Origin: Augochlora pura
Lineage: Eukaryota > Arthropoda > Insecta > Hymenoptera > Halictidae
Direction: 5' to 3'
Assembly (NCBI RefSeq): GCF_028453695.1
Contig: NC_135773.1
Span: 4,960,001-5,024,000 of the forward strand
DNA length: 64,000 nt
Both the position numbers and the translations under genes were made by a program. The notes under the pieces are model-generated. The model worked only from the letters and a program-made list of their open reading frames with translations, was not told where the DNA came from and did no database searches. Of this stretch, positions 48,901 to 62,058 are shown piece by piece (positions within the stretch are counted from its first letter, which is position 1; every line of letters begins with the position of its first letter).

Positions 48901-50086
48901 CCACGCGAAAATATACCACTTCGGGGTGAATTGGACCTTGTGTCGAACTGGAGGGGCCACTTGGAATTGCAGAACTTCATTTGCATCCGAGCGGGCCGCG
49001 CCCGATTTAAAAGCCAGTCGAAGAACACAGCTCGCAACTTCGCGGCAGGAACTTACACTTTCTGTCAACGTCGCTGCTGCTAATTTCATCCCCTAACACG
49101 GGCGTCGACAACCTACGACCTGCGACTCGATAATTTCAATTGTCATTTTTATAACAATTAGAATGACAATTTTGAATTTTATGTTCAAAGTTTACCAGCT
49201 TATTCTAATTACTCCGTCGATCAAATTTCTTTTAATTCTCGCTAAAAGATTGTTTTAAAATAAAGATGCCACAAAAAAAGTTGTCGACACCAGCTTTAAC
49301 TCATTTCAGCCTCAAATTTTATACCAACCAGTTTGCTAATCTTCCAATGCATTCGATAATAATTTCTGCGCTATTATGACCATACACAATTTTTCCAAGT
49401 TTCTTAATATACACAAATTTCACATTGCGATAATAAATATTGTAAAATGAACTCCGCGAGAAAGTCTGCCTGTCCCAGCGCAAAGTGATCGTGAAATTGC
49501 CGTACGGACGAATTAAAAGCGTTGATTATTAAAAAGTTTCAGCCGTATCGAATGAAAAACAGCGGCCGAACGAGAGAAGAGGTATTTTATATGAAAAACA
49601 CGTAAACATGTTATCTCGTTCGCGAGCCCGAATAATTGGAATACACCGATAACCGTGCGATCGCGTCTGAAAATGGTGGACGACGTCGACGACGACGACG
49701 GAACCCCGAAGGATAGCTTCGCAGACAGAAATGCTCGAGAACTCTGTCGATTTCACTGTTACGCCATCGCGTCATGCGATCCACGATAAATAAAAGAAAC
49801 CGTCGACCGCGGAAGTGTCAAGTCGGTGAACGCGTGGACACGTGCAGACCACTCGAGCCTAGGCCACGTTCAATTTGCCGTGCACTCGGAAACTCCGGTC
49901 GCATTATAATTAAAAAGCGATGGAATTGTTCGGTATCGAAATTACGGAGCAATTCAGATTCATTTAATTTCCCGGAAGTTTAATATTCATTATCAGAAGG
50001 CCGGCGGTCGCGGCAGAAAATTCCGCGTTAATATATCGGAGTACTCGAGAGCGGGGGAGGAGAAGAGTGAGCGAGAGAATAAGCGA

Positions 50087-50093
<7 letters not shown>

Positions 50094-50120
<27 letters not shown>
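50094..50120. repeat. (GA)n microsatellite
   Basis: About thirteen GA units preceded by GAGC-type purine repeats (50048-50093). Confidence 0.93.
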
Positions 50121-50123
<3 letters not shown>

Positions 50124-50540
50124 AACTCGTCGCCAACTATTTTTCCGGGGGCGACGGTCGAATTTCCACGTGCGGCGCGCGTCCGGGACAATGATTTTGT
50201 TATATTTTTGTAACGCGAAACAACTTTCGCGGCGGGGAGTTTTAAATTGGAACGGAAATGATAAACTGAATAGCGACGGTGGCGAGAGGACGCGCGTGGA
50301 TGCACGGTTGCGCGACGGTTTCACGATAAAACGAGAGATACAGGATCCCCGTTGAAAACTCATCGGCCATTGTGCTCGTCCGCCGCACCGAAAGTTAGGT
50401 TTAATCAATTTGGCATTCCGCAACCAGTGCTCGTTCTGCCGCGAACTTCTGCGCCGACAACGGCGGCGCTCGCATTACAGAAAGGACAATTGTTGGAACG
50501 ATACGGGAGGACTCTCTCTCGTTCGACTCGTTTTCCAATA

Positions 50541-50590
50541 GAGACGGAGAGAGAGCGAGAGAGAGAGAGAGAGCGAGAGGGGGGGGGAGA
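50541..50590. repeat. (GA)n microsatellite followed by a G run
   Basis: GA units with one GC interruption, ending in eight or nine G residues. Confidence 0.92.
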
Positions 50591-50744
50591 AAAAACGAGG
50601 AGAATACGGGAGAACGTAATCTTTTTGAAAGCGTCGAGCCAATATTATTTTCAGCGGAATCGCTATTTCGAACGCGAAGACCTTCGGCGCGAACAATCCG
50701 GCGAAACTGTTCATGGAAATCGACCGGTCGCGTTCCCGGTTACA

Positions 50745-50761
50745 CGCGCGCGCGCGCGCGC
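50745..50761. repeat. (CG)n tract
   Basis: Eight alternating C-G steps. Confidence 0.92.
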
Positions 50762-51586
50762 CACCGGCATAGAAGACCGGATTTAATTTACTCGCTAATC
50801 AATTTATTCCCAGTTTTCACTCGGCGGATAGGTGCCGAGCAATTACGCGGCGGTCCGAATGATTAATGCTTGATCTGGCGCTCGAACGGCCGCGCGGTAA
50901 CCATTTGAAAATTAATAGAAAGTCGATGGTTGATGCGGCATCGGAATTAGGAAGAGATCACCAACCTATTTGGATATGTTTGATCGCCTGTAGTCACGCT
51001 GTTGTATCGGTTTCTTCAATTAATTTACTTACTCGATGAAGCCTGTGCAAATATCTCACGGTACAAATCAACTTCGCGACGAATTAACATAAACGTTTTA
51101 ATTTATTCTCTAAATCGATACTTTAAACCAGAAGACGATAACCCTTTTCTGGATAAGATCTTTTAGTAGATAATAAAATAAATTCTATCGAGAAAATAAT
51201 TGCAATATGGTATTAACGTTTCAGTATTAAAATTGTGATTATTATAAAAATAAAAATCAGTTAACAATATAAAAAGTTGTAAAAGTCAAATCATCGATAC
51301 GTTTTCGACGAGTCGAGCTAGCCCGAATAAATTGAAAATATGACATTAAAACCGCAAGCGGCGCTCGAGATCGGTCGGCAGTTTGATCGTTTTACAATAT
51401 GAAATACTGCAGATCCCGTGTCTACTTAATCCCCGAAAACGGCGAACAGATCCGACCGGGACATTTTAACGAATACGGCCCTGGAATAATGGCGGTGACA
51501 GCAATGACAAAGATTGAAGAAGAAAAAAAACGAACCCTTTTGGCAACTCTGTCGCGCGTGACGAATATACACGGGCACGATTTATG

Positions 51587-51633
51587 GGGGGAGAGAGAGA
51601 GAGAGAGAGGGGAAGACAGAGAGAGAGAGAGCC
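51587..51633. repeat. (GA)n microsatellite
   Basis: Two GA runs (51590-51609 and 51616-51632) separated by GGGGAAGAC. Confidence 0.92.
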
Positions 51634-52259
51634 GTGGCTACGGTGCAGCCTGCGGCTGCTAGTCGCGTCAAAAATTGCTCGTATAAATATTAGAGCTCGC
51701 CATTGTCATTCGGTTAATTTTCCGCGGTGTTGGTTGTGCCGCGTCGCAGCGGGGGTTGTGGCACCGTTGCCGTTCGAGGGAATGGAGGCGGCGGGAAAGA
51801 GGGAGGGGGCGCGCGCGGATACAACGGAGGGAAAAACACAAATATCCCTACCCTTGATGGAATTTTATGCGTTTCGTGCTCTCGATGGTGCGCGCACGTG
51901 GTCGGGCTGCATTTTCGCTGCGTCCACCTCCCACCTCCCCCCTCCCCTTTTTTCCGTTTCACCCTTACGTGTCACCTCGACGCGATGCCACGCCGCTCGC
52001 GCACACACCGGTAACGCGCGCACACCCGTGCAATGGTACGCGCGCCGCGCGCACACACACAGCTAGCTCGCGGCGCGAACGAAACGAGACGAGGGGGAAA
52101 AAAAAAAAAAAAAACAGAAAATAACGCGGCAACCAGCGATTCGCGTAACGTCGGATCGACCCGCGGAATAATGCCCGTCGCTGGTAAACGAGTTATCGGA
52201 ACAAAAGTTACAACTGTTACGAACGCGAGCCGAACCGCGGCAATGGATCGGGCTGCTGG

Positions 52260-52277
52260 CCGCGCGCGCGCGCGCGA
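52260..52277. repeat. (CG)n tract
   Basis: Nine alternating C-G steps ending in AGCTC. Confidence 0.92.
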
Positions 52278-53498
52278 GCTCCACGGGCCAAAATAATTGG
52301 GAACCCCTCGCGTTAACCGATGACTGCTCCTCCGGAATTGCGACGCGGCCGAGCTTTCATACACCGACAGCCGAATATCGATCAATTTTTCCCTAAGATT
52401 CATTTCACCGGACTCGACGGCCGTTACCGGCTAGCTCGTTTCCGATACCGCGCCGCGGTAAATATTTATCAAAAAAAACCCTCCGATGATTTTTTTCGAT
52501 GGAGCGTCGGAGGTCTGAGTAGCGTCATTGGGGTTCGCTTGACGATTATTAATTACAGACTCACAGATTTTGACGGTATAAAAATTAAGAGAACTTTGTA
52601 GTATTAATCTATTAAAATGATTAACTGAAGATTGAACTTGCTATGCAGTCTCTGTTTTTTTGCAACTTTTCTTCGGCATAGAAATTCACAGGTCACTTGT
52701 GAAGTTGTTAGAATCATTACTTCGGAATAGTTCATTTAATCGCGGATTTATGTTATCAGGTATCTGTAATTATTTTGAGAAAAACATGCTACTTCGATTC
52801 TTCAGAATTGCCTTTCGAAAACATCCAATCGCAGAACCCAAAAATCCAAGAAAAATTACTTTCCTTCGTCAAAAATAAGGAAACCTAAACGACCGGAAGT
52901 TACGACACCTATCCCCAGGAAATCGCGTAAGTTCGATGACCAAACGAAACCAGCTCTCACACCGCACACGCTTTCGAATCGGCGCCGATCGTCTCACGTT
53001 GCACTCGACAATCATGCGTTGTTACCACCGCAAGCAAAAAGGTCGCGAAGGCCGTTGGAACGCGGGTCGTACCCGCCGCGGCCATCTTGCTCGCATGCAA
53101 ATCAAGCAGCGGCCGCGCGCTGGTTTCGGCAAGAAGAAAAATGATTGCGTCCCGGCGTCGGTCCGCAGAAAAAATAAAAAAGCGGAAGATCGATGACTGA
53201 TCACGCGTACGGCTGGAGAGCAGTCTGAGAGGTTAAGCTTTGAAGACAGAGGGTAATCGACAACGTCAAGAGGAGGACCAGCCATTATGTGTGAATGTTC
53301 GAGGGTAAACAGGCTGCAATCAATTCAGGGGTTCATCGTGGCTGCTCGACGAGGAGGGATGACTTCGAGTGGTTGCTGCGCAGAGAATGCTCGTGGTGCA
53401 TGTCTCTGTCTCGCTATCGCTCCCTGTTCGTGCGGCTTTGTATATACATCTGAATCCGGGGGATTCGATGGGAGAACGGGCGTGGGGGAGAGGAAGAA

Positions 53499-53580
53499 CG
53501 ACAGAGCGAGAGCGCGCGAGACAGAGACAGAGAGAGAGAGAGAGACAGAGAGAGAGAGAGGGAGAGGTGGAGAGACAGGG
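53499..53580. repeat. (GA)n/(GACA) purine-rich array
   Basis: GA runs interrupted by ACAG form an 80-bp array. A second GA run lies at 53692-53714. They flank a non-repetitive stretch with splice-like ends on the minus strand (see findings). Confidence 0.92.
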
Positions 53581-54133
53581 AGGAGGTGAATACTCATTGT
53601 TACCTGCACCAGAGCCAGCATTGGCATCAGTCAGCGACATCAGCGCACTGCTATTGCCAATGGAACGGGCGAAGAGGGGACGGGATGGGGTAGAGAGAGA
53701 GAGAGAGAGAGAGACGTGAAGTGGGCTTAGTACGAGATCGAGGGAAGGAGAGATGGAGAAAGCGACGACGGAGGAGAATAAGTGGCACTCGAGCGCCGAT
53801 GGGGGTGGAGGAGAGGAGCTGACAGACGGCGAAAGATTGGGATGTTTGGATGTTTGAACGCCAGAGTGCTGCCTCAGCACTCGAGCTTTCCACCCTTTTC
53901 CTCTTCGTCTTCGAGTGCTCAACCCCCGCTTGTATTTCGATACACCGGGTGTCCATCGTTTCCCAGCCCGCTCGGCCGGAAAACGTCGCGCGATTCGATA
54001 CACCTGACGCCGGCCAATAAACTCCAATCGACATCTGTTTCGCGCGGGCTATTGTAGGGTTGGGAGACCTGGAGAGGAGGAACACCTCGACGCTCGGGCC
54101 GAGGTTCTACAATAAACTCCGCGACGAGAAGTT

Positions 54134-54190
54134 CTCTCTCTCTCTCTCTCTCTGTCTATATCTCTCTTGCTCCGTCTATCTTTCTCTCTC
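54134..54190. repeat. (CT)n microsatellite and CT-rich tail
   Basis: About nine perfect CT units followed by degenerate CT-rich sequence. Confidence 0.88.
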
Positions 54191-54696
54191 CTATTATCGC
54201 GTCGATGGATAAGCTGACCGGATAAGAAGCCGCGAGGAGAAAGGAACACGATCGAGGAAATATTGATACCTTGGGGTATCGGACTCCGGAGTGCATTACT
54301 CACCCCACCTCGTCCGTACGACTGTAACAAAAGATAAAGGAGATAGAGGAGAGAGCAGCGGGCCGGGGAATTGACAGCGACAGGTCATTCTTTCGAGCGC
54401 AACCATGAGTAATCACGATCGGGCCCGGTTGTATCGGTATTGCTGCGCGATAAAAAGGATCGTTGGGTTGGGGATGCATCAATCAATGACTCGGAGGAAT
54501 GCTCGCCGGCGGACCGCTGCCGTGGTACCGTTTTTTAAAGGTCCCTGAATAGGGCGTTACGTGCCCCGATCGAACTTGCAACGGTGCACGGGTCTTTCGG
54601 ATCATTGTTAAATTATTACAATAAAGTTGTTAACATAGCTTTCGTTGCTGTAGGTATTTCTCTTCTTTCCACATTGTGCTAGGAGTTTTATATTAA

Positions 54697-54936
54697 CCTT
54701 TTAGATACTACGCGCCACTATAGTGGCTTTCGCGAATGGCTCGTGCTTTACTCAATTGTTTTATTATTTATTAAAGCAAACAATTAAAGTGGAAGTGTGT
54801 ATATACAATATATTAAGAAAATAATATATGTTATTAGTACTATATATAGATATCCGGAAAAAATATATATTAAGAGAAAATCGTAATTTAGTTACGAAAA
54901 ACTTTATTTGTGCAAAATCCTGCCGTATCTAAAAGG
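54697..54936. mobile_element. piggyBac-type MITE, 240 bp, with intact TTAA duplication
   Basis: Termini CCTTTTAGATAC (54697-54708) and GTATCTAAAAGG (54925-54936) are perfect 12-bp inverted repeats. Each is flanked directly by TTAA (54693-54696 and 54937-54940). A perfect 14-bp palindrome, GCCACTATAGTGGC, lies at 54714-54727, starting at base 18 of the element. The MITE at 31835 has a different palindrome at base 19. The interior is AT-rich and non-coding. Perfect terminal repeats and an intact target duplication suggest a younger insertion than the other copies. Confidence 0.88.
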
Positions 54937-55547
54937 TTAAACAGTATTGTACGCATAGCACTGACATTCGTTCACGATCAGTGATTTAATAAGTAAAATA
55001 CTAGACTAAGATGGTAAAATAAAAGTAATCCTCATCTTAAGGATTTAGAAAGGTAAAGAAAACCTCAATGCTTTTGTATTCATCTTCACCTTTACAGTGA
55101 ATTAAAAATGTTATCGGGTAATTAGCAACACCAGGGGGCCGTCCTGGGTTAAATAAGGAAATTAGTATTACAGAGGGTGAACCAAAAATATTGCCTACTC
55201 TATGTTCGTTCAGACTTAGCTCAGAGTAAATTATTTTTGAAGCGATCCTTTTTAGAAAGCCCTAACAAGATGTAATAACGTTTCGTACACCGCTAGCTAA
55301 TTTAATGGCATGCGAAATGCCCGTGTAAAATCAGGCTGACCCGATTTTTTTCCACCGACGATCACCGCAAAGCCATAAATCAAGACGGTGCAAATGGCGG
55401 ACGCGGCCCCGGCGGAACAAAATTAACACTGTGCCCGACAATCTGCGCATCGTGATCGAGATCACCGGCGTAGGCGGTCGCTCGAGATGCCGCGATTACC
55501 CTCGAGTACCTAATTACCCATCTCCATGTCCCTATCCCAGACAATTC

Positions 55548-55551
<4 letters not shown>

Positions 55552-55589
<38 letters not shown>
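55552..55589. repeat. (CT)n microsatellite
   Basis: About nineteen perfect CT units. Confidence 0.95.
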
Positions 55590-55595
<6 letters not shown>

Positions 55596-56724
55596 CCGTC
55601 TCCGTCTTTCGCGGGCTCTCTTCCTCGGCTGGCATCGCGCAGCAGGCTATAGGAGGAGAGCCGGTCTGGCCCGGCTGAGCGGTGAGCGTCGCTGATACAA
55701 TGATCGATTAGCGTGTCAGTGGGTTACGGGCGGGCAAATTAGCGGCACTCAGGATATTAGACGACCAGGACATCTATACGGGGCCACGAAAGTGCCGGTA
55801 GCAGTCAATAACGGCGGAGCAGCAGAGCTCCTCGGCCATTAAGAGGGATGTTCCGGGGGGCCAGGTATTAGAGGAAACTAGGGGCCGTTGCCAGGAGATT
55901 GCCGCCTCCAAATAGGTTCCCGACGAGAAAATCGTGTTATCGTAATCGGGATACACCCGATAAATGGCTGGCTACGATTTCTCGTAAATAATCGATTACG
56001 CGTGCATTTTCTCGGGGCCCCGCGACGCGATAAACTTCGCCGATAAACGGCCGAGGGGGCTACGCCGCCGAGCGTTAAACATTACGGTCGGCCAGCAATC
56101 TCCGACCGATTCTCGTCTCCAGCGCAGAAAGGGGGACGGACGACGGCTCTATCTCCGCGGCGAATCTAATCCGAGCCGGGTTAACAGTCTTTCCAGCGGA
56201 GTGATCGATCGCAACCAATGAATCCCGATCGGCGATCATCCAATTACAATTACCGGTTCATCGGCGTCGCACTAAAGACCCGTTTCAATCACCGTTCCAC
56301 GATCGTTACGACCCGGCCGGGCCGCGTTCGTCGTCCAAGGTCCGAGGGGATATATACGAGACGAGGGGAATTCAGCCGTCGCATCGCGTCGCGCCGCCGT
56401 CGAGCGGAGAGAGGTCCGTCCTCGTGTAGTCCGCAGGTCAGGGCACTTGCACCGCGTTCCGACCGCAAGCTAGGCAGCAGCCGGGCGGAAAGGGCGAGTC
56501 GGCCGGAGACCAGGAAAACTGGAAACACGAGGCGAGCGGAGGCAAGAGGATGCCGCGCACCGCACACGCTACTGTACGCCCGGGTGCGAAACTGATGCGA
56601 GAGTGTGGGTGGCCGGACCGGCGTACACATCGCACTGGAAACAGAATAGGCATGGACAGCTCGAGGGTACGAAAGAGAAAGGGAGAGTCTGGTCAATTCG
56701 CGATACCAGGGCCACAGACGCGAG

Positions 56725-56744
56725 TCTCTCTCTCTCTCTCTCTC
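56725..56744. repeat. (CT)n microsatellite
   Basis: About ten CT units. Confidence 0.9.
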
Positions 56745-57097
56745 CCTTGTTCATGTATCCGTCTGCTTGTCGCTCGTGTGCGTGTACAGTGGTCACTCTC
56801 TGGTCGAGGCGATGCCGAGCCAGCAGAGACCGCTAAGTCCACCTGATATGTTCAACCCTCTTGTTCTCCATCCCTTCGCGTCCCTCTTCCTCCCACTTTC
56901 TCCCACCACTCTGTTGCTCCCTGTTTCGCGTATCTACACACGTATACACACTGACCCTTTCCTTTGCGCCATGGGGCAGCCCGCTTTCGAACCACAAACC
57001 GCAACGGGCTACTGCCTTGATTAAACGCGCCATAGACCGCCATTATCGCTGATTGCGCTAAACATTAACGGCCCGGCCGCTGAAGCTGACCTTCCCC

Positions 57098-57175
57098 TCC
57101 TTCTCTCTCCCTCTGCCCATCTCTCTCTCTCTCTCTCACTCTCTCTATTTGTCTCTCTCCCTCTCTCTTTCTATC
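57098..57175. repeat. CT-rich compound array
   Basis: CT runs interrupted by CCAT, CACT, ATTTGT and CCCT give nearly 80 bp of pyrimidine-rich sequence. Confidence 0.9.
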
Positions 57176-59345
57176 GCTTCGCCCTTCTGTTATCCAATTC
57201 GACGGAGGGAGAGAGATACCCTCCATCCTCTCGATTTCGAGTCAGGGTGTAGAATTCTGTAGCTGGCCACGATTATTGGACCAGCATGTTAGAATACGTT
57301 ATCCATGGAATACCAATGACGATGGGATTTCAATTGTTCTACTGTTTCGGAGAGATTCTGTGCTGCCTCGTGCAATGATAAGCTGAGTATCCGTCAGAAA
57401 TTTGATCGAAGATACATGTCGCGTCCAATACTCTTATGAACCCTCTAAATAGCCTGCGAATAGGTTCGCTACCCTCTGTGTCACACGCGACGATGCTACG
57501 ATTGGCATTGAAATACATTTTCGAATTCGTCGAAAATGTGTATGCGAGACATGTACAGCACATAAAAACGTATCAGTCATTTCTATATTCTTTGTATTAA
57601 TGCTTGTTTAGAATAGAACATTGCGAATATAAAATAATTGATCAAAGTGTAAAATGAATGGAAATAGTACTTCTCTTAACGATATATTTTTCTAACTACG
57701 AATGAAAAAATTCCATAACTATGAATCCGTGAGAATTCTGAAGTCCGTAGCTCTGAATAAATCTAGCAGATGAACTTTAAAAACTCCGAATGTCGCGATA
57801 CGATTAACACTGGTGCGGAACTAACCAGTGAACTGTATCTGACGACGTCAGCTGGCGTCAGCGGCCGTGACTTCGTTAAACCGTGGCATCGGAACAACAT
57901 TTTTTTTCCCGGGGATACCCTAAAGGAAGAGAAAACTCCCCTCTAACCGCATCCATTAGCTCGGAGTGAGGCTCGGGCGACTCATTGTTCGGGGTTGCAG
58001 AAAACAAGCGCGGGGACCCTCGCCCCACGGCGAACTCGTTTCTATCTTAGCTAGTGTAAATACGAGCGCGGTAATTAACGCGGTGGCGGTGAAAACGCGG
58101 CGGAATGATATCCGATGTGGCGCGTAGCGAGCAAATTAGTGTCACAGCGCCGAGCCGGCAGCACCCTTTTCCGACTGGTTCTCGTTAAGGCGCGCCCCTC
58201 TCGCTCAGCCTCGCGCGACCCCACCCCCCGTCGCGCCACCCTTCTTCTTTCTTACTCCGGCTCCCTCCCTCGTCTTCCGTTGTCAGGATCCGTCTCTTTC
58301 CGTCGCACGACGGCTCGAATTGCCTCCGGCGCATTCGCAGCGACGACGACGACGTCGCAGACGCGACGAGAATTTGCATTGTGAACGCGGCTTTACGGCC
58401 CGTCCCCCTCCGGCCCGACCCGGCCCGGCCCGGCCCGCTCGTCGAAACATCGCGGAATTATCGTTGTCAGCCGACCGTCGTAATTCCGGGATGAACACTG
58501 AGGAAAACAAGATCTTCCTGCCCAGCTGATAGCGACTACAATTAACTCGGCGTTGATTATGGCGACGATCCAGCTACGTACCGTGATCCCTCCGCCCGGA
58601 TTTTTCGGGGCGACGGGCTCGACGTTTTTATTAGGGACGTGTCGCGACCGACGACGGTCCAATTATTCCACGGCCGAACGAATCCGGCACGCGGAATCTA
58701 TTATGTTGCTCCGTGTTTAATCCGTCGCGTTTCGGATCGTACGAGATTAAACGATGAGCAGACCGCGGATTTTATGCATTCATGGAAAAATCGAGAGATA
58801 GAAATATAAAACCGTGAAGATGCAAGAATTTAGGAACGCTGTCTCGCTGCTTGCGACTTGGTTAAATAATTAAAAGAAACTATTGTATAATTATCTAATT
58901 TGTTTTTTTTTTTAATCATGTTGGAAAATTTCTATTTTGCATAAAGGTTCGAATCAATTGCATTCCCGCATTTTAATTGTGTGTGTGTGTAGACAGAATT
59001 ATTTCTGTTAAACAATTCGACGGAGGGAAGCAAGATGGTCTGAACTCGGTACATTAGAATAACGATCCTGTTTTGACAGTCAAAGGGTTGGAGCAAGTAT
59101 CACATTGTCTTACAGTTACTCGAAACCGGCAAAGCATAGTGTTAGAAAGCCGATCTAATAGTTTCAGGATTACTTAACCTCGCCAAAACTTCCCTACTGT
59201 GATTTAGCGTCACGCCCCATTGAAACAACCCCAACGCGCCCTAAACTACGGATCAATATTACCGAAAAATTGAATTTGGAGAGCAGCTAAAAATGTATAA
59301 TAATATCAATATATTACAATATATATATATAATATATGTATTATT

Positions 59346-59500
59346 TAAAAAAAATAATAATATATTTAATATCATTATAATAAATAAATAATGATATATG
59401 TAATATTATTATAATAAATAAATAATGATATATGTAATATTATTATAAAAAAAATAATGGTATATGTAATATTATTATAATAAATAAATAATGATAAATG
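59346..59500. repeat. AT-rich minisatellite with 32-34-bp period
   Basis: ATGATATATG-type boxes start at 59391, 59425, 59457 (ATGGTATATG) and 59491 (ATGATAAATG), within repeated TAATATTATTATAATAAATAA sequence. That gives about four and a half copies, almost entirely A and T. It lies 165 bp before the second assembly gap. Confidence 0.88.
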
Positions 59501-59664
59501 AAGATCTTTAATCCTATGACGATGACAGATCATGATTATCGGTGATGCGCCGAATTCACGAGACACTACTTTCCGTGGAGGCGAGCACAAAGGACAACGC
59601 CATATCATCCTGGAGCGAGAGGTTTGTTAATCCGCGAACGTAATTCCGACGGGAAAGGGACGGT

Positions 59665-59764
59665 NNNNNNNNNNNNNNNNNNNNNNNNNNNNNNNNNNNN
59701 NNNNNNNNNNNNNNNNNNNNNNNNNNNNNNNNNNNNNNNNNNNNNNNNNNNNNNNNNNNNNNNN
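59665..59764. other. Assembly gap (100 N)
   Basis: Exactly 100 N. The left flank ends GGACGGT and the right flank begins GGTGGTGGTAGC, so an unresolved GGT/ACC trinucleotide repeat may fill it. Confidence 0.99.
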
Positions 59765-60135
59765 GGTGGTGGTAGCGGCGCGCATTTCCACGATCCACTT
59801 GGCAAAGCCATTCCTCAAAGGCCCCGTCGTTTCCTCGGCGCCTCCCCGACCATTTTTCGCTTCGAGTTCGTTACGCCGGCCACGTTTAAATAACACAGCC
59901 CCGGTCGGTTGTTCTCGAGCGCGGGTAATCCGATCGTGCATTAACCGGGACGACTGTTTTCCCCCCGACGGAACGGCCGAACTTTCGCCGGGATTTCGCG
60001 CGGCGGGTAGAAAACGCGGTAAGGCGATTCTTTCCGCTGCGCGGATAAAATTAATTCCGGCCGCGACTCCGCGGACGATGGAGAATTCGACCTTAACGAT
60101 CGACCGGCGCACCGCCGTCGAATTCAAACGATCCA

Positions 60136-60137
<2 letters not shown>

Positions 60138-60176
<39 letters not shown>
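60138..60176. repeat. (CT)n microsatellite
   Basis: About nineteen perfect CT units. Confidence 0.95.
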
Positions 60177-60179
<3 letters not shown>

Positions 60180-61970
60180 TTTCACCGTTCCTCGGTTTCC
60201 CCTCGACGTTAGAGAACGTTCCTGTTGTTCCAGGAACGAGGTTGCTGCGAGCACCAGAAAGAGAGGTGGGAGGGGGATGGGAAAAAAGGTCGAAGGAAAG
60301 AGAGAAGAATCGAGAGCAGATGGGGTGGGGATGAAGAGGAACGGGCGGCGAGGGGAACGCGACCCGGGGGAGGGAGGGAGGGCGGGGGTGACCTCTTAAC
60401 GACTCCCTGGGCGCGAGAAGGCCAAAGGGTGTTCCGTTCCACCCCCTCGTTGATAGCCGGCATAATGCTAACACCCCTGCATCGATAAAAGTGCGAAACG
60501 TCGAGCATAAAGCCGGGTAAGGAGGGTCTGGAGACCGCCTGGTAGTCGACGCGAGTACATAAATATGCCCACAGGGTGTCTCGAAAATACCACCCGAAGC
60601 TCCCCCCGGGATTAATTAAATGCAAATACCGGGCGGCTTAGGTGTAGCTTATCGCTCATGATTTAGAATATACCCGTGCTACCCGGGGAGAAAGAGTTCC
60701 CCTGCCCGGCTACGGAACAAATTACCGTTATTATTTCGAGCGATCGATAGCGACACTTTTTCCGGACCGGCGAAATGATCCGCGCGCCGATAAATCCGGC
60801 CGTTCGCGTCCCACGCGGTCTTCTGCTTCTATTTGGAACGGGCGGATGATGAACGCTGCAGGAAATTAACAGCGTAGAAACTGTGAACTTCGTTCGAACT
60901 GTTTACGCGTTTTGCATTTCATTTGGGGAATAATTGCACGACTCGTACATGAGAAGATTAATGCTTGTTCCGATTATAAAATTTGCTGCGTGAACGTCTT
61001 CAATTCTTAATCTTCTTGTTATTTCTATTGTAATTAGTATTACTAGTCTTGTTATTTTTATTATAATTATTATTACTACTATTACTATTATTACTACTAC
61101 TTTATTATTGTCGTCACTACACACTATCCTATTTCGTTTATTATTCTAAAATAAGTCTCATATTAATACTAATGATTTAATTCTACCTCCGTTCATTACT
61201 ATTTTATTATTACCATTTTTCAACTTTCCTATCATTGCCTATTTTATATTATATAATAACATTTTTACATTATTTCGCTATTATAACATTCTATGCAACA
61301 AAGAATGTAATTTTCGTCAGTGGAATTATTTCAATAAATTACAAGGCTCGATTTGGCTTAATAATTTTTACATTAGTCGGTTTATTTTCGTTCCACCCGC
61401 TACGTTGCAACTGCATGACCGCGCATGCACTAAATGCAAGACGACACTCGAAGGAGTTTTACAGCTTCCTGCGAGTCACTCGCCGAAAGACCGGGGGACT
61501 CGAAAGCAGAAACGAGCAACGGATGGAAACGGAATGAAGTGAGACGAAGTGTCTCCCCGGCGGTGTCTTGGGAAGCAGCGGATCCGTGCCGGAAAGAGAG
61601 GAACGACTCGTAAAAGCGGCACACTTCTGATAAAAGCAGTTCCGGCGCTGACAACAACTTCGGAAACCCGTAGCTACGGTTCGCTGCAAAAATATCCGGC
61701 TTCCCGATTTAGCGGATTTCATTGACTCGTGTCTAATTTGCGATGGCAACGTCGCGACCGACGCTGCGCTCGTTCACAAAAATACCACCTTATATTTTCG
61801 GATTTAACAGATTTCGTTCACGTGTTTTTCGCTTTTACTGCATCAAGGATTTCGAAGCGGTGATTTACTTATTAAATTGTAGAGTATGGAAATAAATTTT
61901 GATGGCTTAATAAAGACGGTAAAGCGCGTTATGGTATATATTTTATTGGACGACCGACTATAATAGTTAG

Positions 61971-62058
61971 TTATTATTAATGGGTAATAGATAATCATTA
62001 TTATTGAGTAATAGATAATAGCTATTATTAATAAGTAATAGATAATTATTATTATTAA
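61971..62058. repeat. AT-rich repeat with 24-27-bp period, three copies
   Basis: GTAATAGATAAT occurs at 61985, 62009 and 62036, separated by TTATTATTAA-type spacers. Confidence 0.85.

Noticed and set aside
52936..53196. Basic 86-codon plus-strand frame with an Arg/Lys-rich, ribosomal-protein-like look
   Set aside because: No recognisable family signature. Basic composition follows from CGN-rich DNA.
53320..54085. 235-codon minus-strand open frame
   Set aside because: Most of it is CT-derived Ser/Leu repeat. Only the short part 53604-53650 has unusual complexity and is listed as a weak finding.
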